A stretch of 64,000 nucleotides of DNA from Bacillota bacterium (GCA_012520795.1 JAAYNP010000117.1:1-64000), one strand, 5' to 3'. Shown: positions 8,482-17,728, numbered from the stretch's first letter. Numbers and translations are program-made. Notes: a model not told the origin generated them from the sequence alone.

Positions 8482-9595
8482 GTGCTGTATGATATCAAAG
8501 AAATCACAGATCAGATTCAGCAGCTGAAAGCCAAAATCGATGAATTGAGGGATTATCTTTGAGGTCGGTCAAAAACGCAGCGAGGTGGAGAAACTCAACA
8601 GCCTCATGGCTGAGCCCGGGTTCTGGGACCAGCATGAGGCAGCCCAAAAACACGTGCAGGCTGTCAAGCGCCTGAAGGGAATCCTGGAAAATTGGGGCCA
8701 GGTCGAGGCGCAGCTTGATGATGTGCTCGTCCTTCTGGAATTGGTTGTTGAAGAACCGGATCCGCAGCTTGCAGACGAACTGCTTACCGGTGTCAAGTCT
8801 CTGCGGACGAGGGTTGAGCAGTTGGAGCTGAGCACGCTGCTTAACGGTGAATATGATCAGAACAACGCCATCTTGACGATCCACCCCGGGGCCGGCGGTA
8901 CGGAAAGCCAAGATTGGGCGGAGATGCTGTTAAGGATGTATACCCGCTGGGCGGAAGCCCGTGGTTACCAGGTGGAAATACTTGATTTGCTCGCAGGCGA
9001 TGAAGCGGGAATCAAGAGTGTGACTCTTTTAATCAGTGGGCTCAATGCCTTTGGCTATCTGCAGGCCGAAAAGGGGGTCCACAGGCTGGTGCGGATTTCG
9101 CCGTTCGATGCTTCCGGCAGAAGGCATACTTCTTTTGCATCGGTGGAAGTGATGCCGGAAATAGATGATCAGGTCGAGTTGGAAATCGATCCGGCGGATC
9201 TGCGTATTGACACTTACCGGGCCAGCGGCGCCGGGGGGCAGCATGTGAATAAAACAGAATCGGCAATCAGGATCACCCACATACCCACCGGAATTGCGGT
9301 TCAGTGTCAAACCGAGAGGTCTCAGCATCAGAATCGAGAATCAGCTATGAAAATTCTCCGGGCCCGCCTCGTGGAACGGAAACTCGAGGAACAGCAGGAG
9401 AAAGTAGCCAAGATCAAGGGAGAACAGCGGGAAATTGCCTGGGGTAACCAGATCCGTTCCTATGTTTTCTGCCCCTATACCATGGTCAAGGATCACCGCA
9501 CCAATGCTGAGACCGGTGATGTGAATGCAGTCATCGATGGTGAACTTGACCAGTTCATTGAGGCATATCTGAAAACCAAAGCCAGGGACCAATAG
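8482..9595 (+). CDS. prfB: Peptide chain release factor 2 (RF2), expressed by programmed +1 frameshift
   Basis: Two overlapping frames form one protein. The first runs from GTG 8482 to an in-frame TGA at 8560-8562 (26 codons, MLYDIKEITDQIQQLKAKID). A +1 shift at CTT (8557-8559) continues in the main frame to 9595, about 371 residues in total. RF2 recognises UGA and UAA; the SPF tripeptide (SPFDASGRRHTSFASVEV) and the GGQ loop (GAGGQHVNKTESAIRI) are both intact. The shift makes RF2 autoregulate its own level. Annotating only the second frame from an internal codon would lose the N-terminal helix. Confidence 0.95.
8547..8562 (+). other. Programmed +1 frameshift site of prfB
   Basis: GAGGGATTATCTTTGAG: an internal Shine-Dalgarno-like AGGGA, then TAT, the slippery CTT and an in-frame TGA, in the same register as the E. 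coli site (AGG GGG TAT CTT TGA). After the shift, reading resumes with GAG GTC GGT. When RF2 is scarce, slow reading of UGA favours the shift. Confidence 0.9.
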
Positions 9596-9637
9596 AGCCC
9601 CTGGGCGGCAGAGAAGCTATTTCAGGGAGTTGGAACT

Positions 9638-10342
9638 GTGCGTACAAAGGCCAAAGGTTGGCTGGCTGCAGCCATCCTGATCACTATAGCGGCAGTGCTT
9701 GTGGTTCCATATTATCTGCTGCCGCGAACCGCCGCCCGGATCATTGGCTCCGTGCTTCGAACTGAGTTGGGCGGCACTGTGGAGGTCAGTGTCGGGACCA
9801 ACTTTGGTTGGGAACTGGTTTTTGGCCGGTTTCCGGCCGTTGAGATTGCCGGTGCCCAGTGGACTTTGGACGGGCTGCCGATCGACTGCTTCAGCCTGCG
9901 CGGCCGTAACGTCCAGGTTGACCTGTCAAGCTTGGTGAGAAACGGCCGGTTCGCCTATTTGAGCGCCGCAGATCTGCAGGTTGAGTTGAGGATTACCGAA
10001 AAGGGGCTGAACCAGTATTTTTGGGAAAAGATTGACCCGGAGCGCAGATTCCGGATCGATCTTGCCCGGGGCAGGGCTTTCCTCCACGGCGAGCTCGAAC
10101 TGTGGCAGACTCGCTGGAATGTGAGCCTGATATGTGAGTGCAGGATCAGCAAGCCGGCAGTGATTGTTATGGTTCCTGTCGAGTTCATGGTTTTCGACAC
10201 AAGGGTTCCCGATATATTGCTCGAAATAATAAACGAGAATTACCGGTTTCAGTTCAACCTGGGCCGGCTGCCGATTCCCATCAATCTGGAATCAATTGAA
10301 TTATTTGATGAGTATTTGGTACTTCATGGAAGTGGGGCGTAA
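9638..10342 (+). CDS. DUF2993 (LmeA-type) membrane-anchored protein
   Basis: 234 residues, GTG start. One N-terminal membrane helix (about residues 8-29, WLAAAILITIAAVLVVPYYL) is followed by an extracytoplasmic beta-rich domain resembling DUF2993 (GTVEVSVGTNFGWELVFGRF, then IAGAQWTLDGLPIDCFSLRG). Mycobacterial LmeA of this family binds phospholipid and takes part in lipoglycan mannan synthesis; by analogy this could be a lipid-binding envelope protein, but that is inference. It is separated by 2 bases from the next membrane gene and probably cotranscribed with the csaB-tagA envelope-polymer group. Confidence 0.65.
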   Translation: MRTKAKGWLAAAILITIAAVLVVPYYLLPRTAARIIGSVLRTELGGTVEVSVGTNFGWELVFGRFPAVEIAGAQWTLDGLPIDCFSLRGRNVQVDLSSLVRNGRFAYLSAADLQVELRITEKGLNQYFWEKIDPERRFRIDLARGRAFLHGELELWQTRWNVSLICECRISKPAVIVMVPVEFMVFDTRVPDILLEIINENYRFQFNLGRLPIPINLESIELFDEYLVLHGSGA

Positions 10343-10344
10343 AA

Positions 10345-12066
10345 GTGGGGCTGGATAAAATGAAGCGGTTCCTGGCAATAGTTTTGGTATTGGCGCTGGC
10401 GTCGGCCGCGTTTATTGCCGTTCAGCGCCTGGGAATCGAACAGCAGAACAAGACGGTGGAACTTGTTGTTGATTTCCATGCTTTCAGCCAGTTTACCGGC
10501 GATAGTTTTCCAGCTGCAGCAATGCTGGAGGATTTAAAGCAGCTGGGAATCGAGAGTGCTGCCGTGCGGGAATGGACTCTGGGAGAAAGGACGGCCTTTG
10601 GCCATGCCGGACCGGACTTTTCATTATACAAGCCGGCAGATTGGCCTTTGCTGCTGGCTGAGCCGGTTGGCTTCAATCCAGAGGAGATTGATTTGATTGT
10701 TACGGCCGGAATGCGCCCAGTACTGCGGCTGGCCCCTAATCAACTGCTGCCGTTGACGGTTCAGGAGAAACTGTCGGGGCTGACACCTCATCTAGTGATC
10801 CCTGTGGGGGATGGGGCAGATGGCTTTCCCGACAGGCTTGGCGAGGTCAAAGTAACTTTAGCTGCCGCAGGGGCCAGGATTGGAATAGTTGAATTCATGC
10901 CGCCTAAGGGCATAAGCCAAGTGGCATCAGCAGATACCGGGATTCGGGTTCATGAGATTACCGGCAGAGAAATGGCGGTGTTGACCAAGGATCGGGCCCT
11001 CTCCCGTTATCTCAGGGCAGTGCGGGAGCGCAACGTGCGCATATTGTACATTCACCCGTTTCCAGGCGAAAACGGCTGGGAGCTGACTGCAGCCATGCTC
11101 ACAGAGCTCAGTTCGATGCTCACAGCCAACGGGTTTCAGATTGGGGCTGCGGCCCCATATCCAGAATGGCAGCCTTCCCGGTTCCAGCTTTGGATCGTCA
11201 GCCTGGGCATCCTTGCCGGAGCCGGCTTGTTGTGCCTGTTCTGGGTGAGAATCCCGGATAAGCTGCTGACAGCATTGTTCCTGCTTGCCAGTGCGCTTGG
11301 GGGAGGTTTGCTGCTGGTTGACACCCTGTTCATGCAGCAGGTGTTTGCGTTAATGGCGGCCATAGTGTTTCCCGTTTTGGCGGTTGCCGGCTGCGGTCAG
11401 GGCCGGAGAGTGGCGTGGACTTACCTGAAGTGCACCTTATGGTCAGCGGCAGGCTTGGTTTTGATAATCGGAATCTTGAGCGGGACACCGTTCTTGATTA
11501 AGCTTGTAGAATTCCGTGGGGTCAAGCTGATGCATTTGGCCCCCGTCGCCTTGGTGTTTGTGATGGGGCTGTTAGGTGACGAACTGCCCCTAAGTTCGTA
11601 TCAGCAGGCAAAGCGGATCGCTTCCAGGTACTACCACGCTTCTGTACCTGTGAAATACCTGCTGTGTTTGGCTTTCGCCGCCATGGTGGGAGCTGTCTAT
11701 CTTTTGCGCACCGCCAATTTTGTTCTGCCTATACCCCAGTTAGAACTTGCAGTGCGGGAAGGCCTGGAGCGGCTGCTGCTTGTCCGGCCCCGGTTCAAGG
11801 AGATCTTGATTGGGCATCCGGCTTTGGTGGCCCTGCTGGCTTCCAGAAAGCGCCACCCGCTTTTGATGAGCCTGGCGGTAATTGGGCAGCTGTCGCTGGT
11901 AAACACATTTACCCACATTCATACACCGATCATCATCAGTGTCCTGCGGACAGTTTGTGGACTAATCATTGGTTACGCTGTAGGCCTGCTGGTGTGGGCC
12001 GGTTACCAAAGGTTGAAGAGGAGAATGGCTGATGATTCTCGTTTCCGGATATTACGGTTGCCATAA
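10345..12066 (+). CDS. DUF5693 family polytopic membrane protein
   Basis: 573 residues, GTG start. It has an N-terminal signal-anchor helix (residues about 7-25), an extracytoplasmic domain of about 260 residues with an alternating alpha/beta pattern (SAAVREWTLGERTAFGH, LIVTAGMRPVLRLAPN, RNVRILYIHPFPGENGWEL), then about eight membrane helices from residue 285 on. The combination matches the DUF5693 family that sits beside csaB in many Bacillota. The extracytoplasmic part resembles a TIM-barrel-like fold, but I cannot name a reaction. The 3' end overlaps csaB by 35 bases, so the two are translationally linked. A role in envelope polymer modification is inferred from context only. Confidence 0.7.
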   Translation: MGLDKMKRFLAIVLVLALASAAFIAVQRLGIEQQNKTVELVVDFHAFSQFTGDSFPAAAMLEDLKQLGIESAAVREWTLGERTAFGHAGPDFSLYKPADWPLLLAEPVGFNPEEIDLIVTAGMRPVLRLAPNQLLPLTVQEKLSGLTPHLVIPVGDGADGFPDRLGEVKVTLAAAGARIGIVEFMPPKGISQVASADTGIRVHEITGREMAVLTKDRALSRYLRAVRERNVRILYIHPFPGENGWELTAAMLTELSSMLTANGFQIGAAAPYPEWQPSRFQLWIVSLGILAGAGLLCLFWVRIPDKLLTALFLLASALGGGLLLVDTLFMQQVFALMAAIVFPVLAVAGCGQGRRVAWTYLKCTLWSAAGLVLIIGILSGTPFLIKLVEFRGVKLMHLAPVALVFVMGLLGDELPLSSYQQAKRIASRYYHASVPVKYLLCLAFAAMVGAVYLLRTANFVLPIPQLELAVREGLERLLLVRPRFKEILIGHPALVALLASRKRHPLLMSLAVIGQLSLVNTFTHIHTPIIISVLRTVCGLIIGYAVGLLVWAGYQRLKRRMADDSRFRILRLP

Positions 12067-13069
12067 CAGCGGCGATGAGGCAATTCTGGCGGCTCTCTGC
12101 CAAGACCTTGCGGCGTTGGGCGTTTCCAACAATGAAATCACAGTCCTCTCCGGCGATCCGGCTCATACTGAGAGTACACACCACGTTGCTGCCATTTCCC
12201 GCTTCAATCCGCTGGCCATGATTGATGCCATGGGCCACAGCCGGATTTTAATCAGCGGCGGCGGGTCTCTTTTGCAGGATGCCACCAGTTGGCGAACCAT
12301 CCCCTATTATTTGACGATCATTAAAACAGCTGTAGCTCTAGGACTGAAGGTAGTGATCTACGGGCAGGGCATCGGCCCCGTGAAAAACCGCCTCTATCAG
12401 CGCTGGATCGCTGATGTTTTCAACCAGGCTGATGGCATTGCGGTACGGGATTCAGACAGCGCCCAGCTTTTGCAGAAGTGGGGTTTGGATACAGGCAGGC
12501 TGTTAATCACCGCTGATCCTGTTTTTAGCTTGGAGCATCGGCATGACGGCCCAGAGAACCCCACTGGATCCGGAATTACCATCAATCTGAGGCCTTACCG
12601 TCATTGGGAACGTGACTATCCCCACTGGATCAGTCTCATCAAGAGCTGGCTTTCAGCCTGGCAAACACCGGTCCGCTTTGCTGCCCTGGGGCCCGGCGAT
12701 CGGCAAATCGGGTTGATGCTTGCCCGGGCTATCCCGAAGCTTGAGGTGATTGCTGCAGAAGACTGGCGTTCTGCTCTCCACTTAATGGGGCAGACTGAGG
12801 TCTCTGTCTCAATGCGCCTGCATGGAATGATCTTTGCTGCCCTTGGCGGCAGTCTGCCGATTGGAATTGATTATGATCCCAAGGTAAAGGTACTTGGTTC
12901 ACAGCTGCAAGTCCCTGTTTGCCCCGCTGTACCGGATATCCGTTTAACGAAAGCCATTGGCCGGCTTTTGGCAGATCCCCAACCCCAGCGCAAGAATCTG
13001 GCCCGCCGGGTGGAGGAGCTTCGGAGGCGCAGTGAGCAAAACCGCGCTCTGATTAGTACCGTGCTATAG
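12032..13069 (+). CDS. csaB: Polysaccharide pyruvyl transferase CsaB
   Basis: 345 residues. CsaB-type enzymes add ketal-linked pyruvate from phosphoenolpyruvate to secondary cell-wall polymers, creating the anchor for S-layer homology domains. Visible marks are the N-terminal GYYGCHNSGDEAIL motif, ILISGGGSLLQD, VVIYGQGIGPVKN and the C-terminal SMRLHGMIFAALGG block, all typical of the GT-B-like pyruvyl transferase family. It overlaps the DUF5693 gene and precedes tagA. No SLH-domain protein is in this window, so its target cannot be seen here. Confidence 0.93.
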   Translation: MILVSGYYGCHNSGDEAILAALCQDLAALGVSNNEITVLSGDPAHTESTHHVAAISRFNPLAMIDAMGHSRILISGGGSLLQDATSWRTIPYYLTIIKTAVALGLKVVIYGQGIGPVKNRLYQRWIADVFNQADGIAVRDSDSAQLLQKWGLDTGRLLITADPVFSLEHRHDGPENPTGSGITINLRPYRHWERDYPHWISLIKSWLSAWQTPVRFAALGPGDRQIGLMLARAIPKLEVIAAEDWRSALHLMGQTEVSVSMRLHGMIFAALGGSLPIGIDYDPKVKVLGSQLQVPVCPAVPDIRLTKAIGRLLADPQPQRKNLARRVEELRRRSEQNRALISTVL

Positions 13070-13098
13070 CCGCAGCTTGCCGTTATTGGAGGACGAAC

Positions 13099-13836
13099 AT
13101 GAAGAGCAATGTTTTGGGAGTAAAAATCGATGGGGTTACCATGCAGGAGGCAGTGCACAGGATTGCCGGAATGATCGGGCAGTCAAAGCCCCATCTCGTG
13201 GTTACAGCCAATTCGGAGATGGTAATGATGGCCAACCGGGATCCCCTGCTGTACGAGATTATTGAGCGGGCAGACTTGGTGGTGCCGGACAGTATTGGTG
13301 TGATCTGGGCCAGCAAAGCGCTCAGGCAGCCTTTGCCCGAGCGTGTGCCTGGTATCGAACTGATGCAGGCTTTACTGGAACAAAGCGCAGTTCATCAATG
13401 GCGCGTTTTCCTTCTGGGGGCGGAACCCGGAATTGCCGAGCAGGCTGCAGAAGCCATAACAGCTGAATACAAAGGCATTAATATTGTCGGCACTCATCAT
13501 GGCTTTTTTGCCCAGTCTGAACTGCAGGCAGTGCTTGAGAAGATCAAAGCAGCCAAGCCCCACCTGCTGTTCATTGCCCTGGGCGTACCCAAGCAGGAGA
13601 AGTTTGCCGCAGCCCATTTGGCCAATCTGGGTGTACCGGTCGCCTTGGGGGTTGGCGGCAGTTTTCAGGTTTTGGCAGGTGTCGTGCGCCGGGCGCCCCT
13701 CTGGATGCGTAAGATGGGATTGGAATGGCTCTACCGGCTGCTTCGTCAGCCTGCCCGGATCAGCAGAGCCGTAGTGCTGCCCCAGTTTGTCCTCTGGGTG
13801 CTGTTGGAAAGGTTTCTGTCAGGAGGTCGGGGATAG
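13099..13836 (+). CDS. tagA: WecG/TagA/CpsF family glycosyltransferase
   Basis: 245 residues. This GT26 family transfers N-acetylmannosamine (or a related sugar) from UDP to a lipid-linked GlcNAc on the inner membrane face, the committed step of wall teichoic acid or enterobacterial common antigen linkage units. Family marks are VVTANSEMVMMANRDPLLYEI, the DSIGVIWASKALRQPLPERVPG region with the catalytic-base Asp, and LLFIALGVPKQEKF. The ATG has a GGAGGACGAAC leader. Its stop abuts the next start with no gap. The exact sugar and polymer are not determinable here; symbol given by family. Confidence 0.9.
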   Translation: MKSNVLGVKIDGVTMQEAVHRIAGMIGQSKPHLVVTANSEMVMMANRDPLLYEIIERADLVVPDSIGVIWASKALRQPLPERVPGIELMQALLEQSAVHQWRVFLLGAEPGIAEQAAEAITAEYKGINIVGTHHGFFAQSELQAVLEKIKAAKPHLLFIALGVPKQEKFAAAHLANLGVPVALGVGGSFQVLAGVVRRAPLWMRKMGLEWLYRLLRQPARISRAVVLPQFVLWVLLERFLSGGRG

Positions 13837-14685
13837 ATGCGGAAGCGGAAAGTTTTCCAAAAAATCCGAGAGTACCTCGGGGTGCTGATTGGTGTTGCCA
13901 TCACCGCCTTCGGGTTGACATGGTTTCTAATCCCGGGACGGATCGCCGCAGGGGGTGTGAGCGGGCTGGCCACTGTGGGCTATCACTTGTTCGGCCTTCC
14001 GGTTGGAATGACCATGCTGGTTTTGAACATCCCCCTGTTTATTGCCAGCATCACCATTATAGGGGCGGTATACGGGGCGAAGACCTTCATCGGCACCATA
14101 GTCCTTTCTGTCTTGATTGATCTGTTCCAGCCGTGGGCTGCCCCTTTGACGTCTGATCCCCTTCTGGCGGCTGTTTATGGTGGAGTGATAACCGGAATTG
14201 GCCTGGGGTTCACTTTCCGTTCCGGCGGCAGCACCGGTGGGACGGATATGGCAGCCCAGCTCGTAGCCAGGTTTCTTCCTACCACTGTCGGCAGGGCGCT
14301 CTTGTTTGTCGACGGCTTTGTGATCGTCTTGGCCGGCTTTGCGTTCGGCCCGGAACTGGCCTTGTATGCTTTACTGTCTGTCTTTGTGAGCACCAAGACC
14401 ATTGATTTGGTCCAGGAGGGCCAGAGCTATGCCAAAGCGGCCTACATCATTTCAGACCATTCGGACAAGGTCGGTGACATGATCCTGAACACCCTGGAAC
14501 GGGGAGCTACCGCTTTGGCCGGCCGCGGTGTTTATACAGATACTGACCGGGAAGTTCTGTTTGTAATTGTATCCCGTTCGGAAATCCGCACTCTGTGCCG
14601 GCTGGTAAGTGAGATCGATCCCCATGCTTTTATTGTGATCAGTGACGTGCATGAAGTCTTAGGCGAAGGCTTCAAGAAATTGTAA
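13837..14685 (+). CDS. YitT family (DUF2179) membrane protein
   Basis: 282 residues starting on the base after the tagA stop. There are five to six membrane helices in the first 190 residues (LGVLIGVAITAFGLTWFLIPG, a Gly-rich FRSGGSTGGTDMAAQL motif typical of YitT proteins). A C-terminal cytoplasmic DUF2179 domain (about 195-282: VLFVIVSRSEIRTLCRLVSEIDPHAFIVISDVHEVLGEGF) follows. Transport substrate is unknown for most members. It closes the 9.6-14.7 kb group; a separate promoter starts the next unit. Confidence 0.9.
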   Translation: MRKRKVFQKIREYLGVLIGVAITAFGLTWFLIPGRIAAGGVSGLATVGYHLFGLPVGMTMLVLNIPLFIASITIIGAVYGAKTFIGTIVLSVLIDLFQPWAAPLTSDPLLAAVYGGVITGIGLGFTFRSGGSTGGTDMAAQLVARFLPTTVGRALLFVDGFVIVLAGFAFGPELALYALLSVFVSTKTIDLVQEGQSYAKAAYIISDHSDKVGDMILNTLERGATALAGRGVYTDTDREVLFVIVSRSEIRTLCRLVSEIDPHAFIVISDVHEVLGEGFKKL

Positions 14686-14715
14686 CGGTTGCGAGCTATT
14701 GCCAGCTCAGGATCC

Positions 14716-14744
14716 TTGTATCTCAGCGGGGATTGCTCTATAAT
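14716..14744 (+). promoter_or_regulatory. Sigma-A promoter of the FtsX-domain/M23 gene
   Basis: TTGTAT at 14716-14721, 17 bases, then a perfect TATAAT at 14739-14744. Transcription should begin near 14751, just before the palindrome at 14761-14778, placing that palindrome in the early transcribed region. Confidence 0.75.
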
Positions 14745-14760
14745 GGGATTGTCCTTTACG

Positions 14761-14778
14761 ATAACTAACATAAGTTAG
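14761..14778 (+). promoter_or_regulatory. 18-bp palindromic element, copy 1 (candidate operator)
   Basis: ATAACTAACATAAGTTAG, with CTAAC / GTTAG arms around ATAA. It lies about 10 bases after the predicted transcription start and before the AAAGGAG ribosome site. The identical 18-mer occurs on the opposite strand at 33587-33604, in front of the porin-like gene. A common repressor or activator site is the simplest reading; the protein that would bind it is unknown. Confidence 0.5.
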
Positions 14779-14794
14779 CGAAAGGAGCTAAATC

Positions 14795-16414
14795 ATGAAA
14801 CGCAAAAAGGACATCCCAGTGCTGGCGGTTTACGCCTTGGTTGGGTTGGTTTTAGCAGGTTGTGTGATTACAGTACAGGATTTAACCAACCGGGTCCTTG
14901 AACAAAGCATGATCCGGGTATTTGTCAGCGGAAACGAGCAGGCGCAAGAGGTAGCTGCCCAAATCCGGGATCGTAAAGGGATTGTCAAGATGCAGGTGGT
15001 AGAGCAGGACCAAGCGGCGGCTGAGTTCGAAGCGGCATTGGGCTATGCTTGGCCTGGAGCGGATCCTTTGCCTGAATATATTGACGCCGTTGTGGAGCCG
15101 GCGGATGCAGCTGCGGTGGTGGATGCTCTGGAGGCAGATCCCGGCATTGAATACGTGGCATATCATCGGGAGCAGATTGAACAGCTTGCCGGGCTTGCCT
15201 TGGCATTGCGCCGCGCTTATGGGCTGCTGCTTTTACTGACGATTGTGGCCGCATTGATGTTGGCAGGCAAAGTGATTGCCATCTGCCGCACTGCCCCGGC
15301 CACATCCGTAGCAGTTACCGGTCTGTTGGTCTTGGTTGCGCTTGGGTTGTTCAATGGTCAGGCTGCCCATGCCCAAACCGCCACCGAGTTGAAACAGGTT
15401 TACCGGGAGGTGCAGGCGGAACTTGCCAAGCTGCAGAAAGAGTATGCAGAGCTGGAAAAGGAAGCTGCCGGGCTTGCAGTAGAGGTTGAGGCAGGAGAGA
15501 AAAGCAGTGCCAAGATCCAGTCTGAGCTGGAGCAGGCCCGCTTGGCTTTGAGCCAAACCTTGGACCAGATCAGCGGGGTGGAATTACAGCTTGACAGGCT
15601 CAAGCAGAACGGGCAAAGTGAAGCCCGGCATTACGGACAAAGTGTTTCCCAGCTGCAGAAGACGGCTGGCCTGGCAGCCAGAGGCCGAGTAGAGCACGAA
15701 GCCAAAGCCAGCCTGTTCCTAGACTATTTGCTCTATGCCAGCGGAAAGGCCTATACCCAGGCCGCTGAAAAGTGGGCCGGCAGCCAAAATTGGCAGCGGC
15801 AGCTAGAACAAGAATTGGCAGAACTGCAACAGGAACGGCAGCAGTTGGACAGTGCGCTGCGGCAGCTGAAGCAGGAGCTGAATCAAATCAACCAAGAACT
15901 GATGTTGAACAGTCAGCAGTTGACCGAGGTACGGCAAGGGCTCAAAGCTGTCCAGCGAATGATCTATACACAGGAAAGCAAAGCCTGGCACGGAAGAAGG
16001 AACCTTCAGCAGCAGCTGGGGTTCACTGATTTTGGATGGCCCCTTGCGGTCAGAGGTGTAGTATCCTCAGACTATGGCTCACGGCAGCATCCAATCTTTA
16101 ATGAAGAGCGTTTTCATACCGGTGTTGATCTGCCTTGTGAAATTGGAACTCCTATTAAGGCGGCAGCAGCCGGCACAGTCGTGCTCAGCGAAGACAACAA
16201 CGGCTATGGCCTGACAGTGGTAATCGACCATGGTGGAGGTGTAAGCACCCTTTACGCCCATGCCTCAAAACTGCTGGTGAATGCGGGAGACAGGGTTCAA
16301 GCAGGCGAAACAATTGCCCTTGCAGGCTCAACTGGCCTCAGCACAGGCCCGCACCTGCATTTCGAAGTGCGTCAGGATCAGCAGCATGTCGATCCCTGGA
16401 TTTGGTTGAGTTAA
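14795..16414 (+). CDS. FtsX-like domain fused to coiled-coil M23 peptidase (EnvC-like)
   Basis: 539 residues. Residues 8-27 are a membrane helix. Residues about 38-130 resemble the FtsX extracytoplasmic domain (SMIRVFVSGNEQAQEVAAQI, EAALGYAWPG, ADPGIEYVAYHREQIEQL), and 139-165 match FtsX helix 2. A second hydrophobic stretch (170-190) ends in an A-H-A|Q signal-peptidase-like site at 191-194. Residues about 197-410 are a long coiled coil as in EnvC, and 420-539 are an M23 metallopeptidase domain with zinc/catalytic residues in H441-T-G-V-D445 and L-H-F-E-V near 520. In FtsEX systems, ATP hydrolysis by FtsE moves FtsX, which activates EnvC or a CwlO-type hydrolase. Here FtsX helices 3-4 and ftsE are missing, and sensor domain and hydrolase are one polypeptide. 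Followed by ctpA. Confidence 0.8.
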   Translation: MKRKKDIPVLAVYALVGLVLAGCVITVQDLTNRVLEQSMIRVFVSGNEQAQEVAAQIRDRKGIVKMQVVEQDQAAAEFEAALGYAWPGADPLPEYIDAVVEPADAAAVVDALEADPGIEYVAYHREQIEQLAGLALALRRAYGLLLLLTIVAALMLAGKVIAICRTAPATSVAVTGLLVLVALGLFNGQAAHAQTATELKQVYREVQAELAKLQKEYAELEKEAAGLAVEVEAGEKSSAKIQSELEQARLALSQTLDQISGVELQLDRLKQNGQSEARHYGQSVSQLQKTAGLAARGRVEHEAKASLFLDYLLYASGKAYTQAAEKWAGSQNWQRQLEQELAELQQERQQLDSALRQLKQELNQINQELMLNSQQLTEVRQGLKAVQRMIYTQESKAWHGRRNLQQQLGFTDFGWPLAVRGVVSSDYGSRQHPIFNEERFHTGVDLPCEIGTPIKAAAAGTVVLSEDNNGYGLTVVIDHGGGVSTLYAHASKLLVNAGDRVQAGETIALAGSTGLSTGPHLHFEVRQDQQHVDPWIWLS

Positions 16415-16521
16415 TGGATCGTGATTGCAGGACTTTTATCTCAACAATGAGAATTGATACAAGGCAGCACCGTAATATTGATTGGGCAGTTGAATAGAAT
16501 TGGTAGTAAAGGGGTGGCCCC

Positions 16522-17724
16522 ATGAAACGCAGGATTCTAATCCTGGGCACAGCGTTGGCACTATTGGTTGCAGCTTTTGCGTATGGCTCAGTACTCTCCA
16601 GTGTTGGGGGAGTTGAACAAAAAGCAGGCAGCACGGACCTGGATCATCTGCTGGAAGTTGTGTCTTTGGTCAGGTTCAGTTTTTACAAACCGGTTAATGT
16701 GGCGGATCTGCTCAGCGCCTATGCCCGAACTGGAAATATCACGGGGATGCTGGCGGAAGCCCTTGAAGATCCCTATACGCGGCTGATGGACCAGAATGCT
16801 TATGAAAGCCTGATCAGTGATACCAGTGGTGTTTTCGGTGGCATCGGGATTGTGATCGGCATCCGTGACGAGCTGCTGACCATTGTTTCTCCCATTAAGG
16901 GCACACCCGGTGAACGGGCTGGGCTGCGGGGCAGCGATCAGATTATCCGGATTGGCGAGCGCAGTACCGAGTTCATGACTACCGAAGAGGCTGCCAGCCT
17001 GATGCGGGGAGAACCGGGAACGGAAGTAACGATCACCATCCGCCGCGATGAAGAGGAATTTGACGTGACCATTGTCCGGGACATCATTAATGTCATGTCA
17101 ATTGAAGAAGTGAAAATGGTTCAGCCGGGAATCGGATACATCCGTCTGGCATCTTTTTCTGATCGTACACACGATGAATTGGTGGCAGCTTTGGACCAGC
17201 TGGAGGCTGGGGGTATGCAGGGCCTCATTCTTGACCTGCGGTTCAATCCCGGCGGCCCCTTGGGCGCAGCGATCGAGGTCGCCGATGAATTCATAGCCAG
17301 CGGGCCGATTGTTCATCTTGAAGATCGCAATGGTGACCGGGCAAGCTGGGAGGCGGTGGAAGCCGGGACAAGAAAGCCCGTTCCTATGGTGATTTTGGTT
17401 AACGGTTCAAGTGCCAGTGCCTCGGAAATTGTCGCCGGAGCACTGCGGGATCACGGCTTGGCAGTCCTTGTGGGAACAACAACATTCGGTAAAGGCCTAG
17501 TCCAATCAGTGATTCCGCTGCGTGACGGAGGGGCGCTCAGCCTGACGGCACAAGTTTATTTGACTGCCTGGGGCCATGATATCAACGAATCAGGGATTGA
17601 GCCCGATTATGAGCTGGAAATCAGCGACGAGGAGATGGAAGCCATCTTCCTTGGCGAAGCGGAAGTGGATCGGCAGTTGGACAAAGCTGTTGAAATCATC
17701 GCCGCTCAGATTGGTGGAGAATAA
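16522..17724 (+). CDS. ctpA: S41 family C-terminal processing peptidase CtpA
   Basis: 400 residues. It has an N-terminal signal/anchor helix (ILILGTALALLVAAFAYG), a PDZ domain (about residues 105-180, GVFGGIGIVIGIRDELLTIV) and the S41 protease core. The catalytic serine is in VNGSSASASEIVAGAL and the lysine in TTFGKGLVQ. Ctp proteases act outside the cytoplasmic membrane on envelope proteins, in several bacteria degrading or activating peptidoglycan hydrolases. Location directly after an EnvC-like M23 gene is conserved in Bacillota and proteobacteria. A terminator follows 4 bases after the stop. Confidence 0.95.
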   Translation: MKRRILILGTALALLVAAFAYGSVLSSVGGVEQKAGSTDLDHLLEVVSLVRFSFYKPVNVADLLSAYARTGNITGMLAEALEDPYTRLMDQNAYESLISDTSGVFGGIGIVIGIRDELLTIVSPIKGTPGERAGLRGSDQIIRIGERSTEFMTTEEAASLMRGEPGTEVTITIRRDEEEFDVTIVRDIINVMSIEEVKMVQPGIGYIRLASFSDRTHDELVAALDQLEAGGMQGLILDLRFNPGGPLGAAIEVADEFIASGPIVHLEDRNGDRASWEAVEAGTRKPVPMVILVNGSSASASEIVAGALRDHGLAVLVGTTTFGKGLVQSVIPLRDGGALSLTAQVYLTAWGHDINESGIEPDYELEISDEEMEAIFLGEAEVDRQLDKAVEIIAAQIGGE

Positions 17725-17728
17725 GTGC

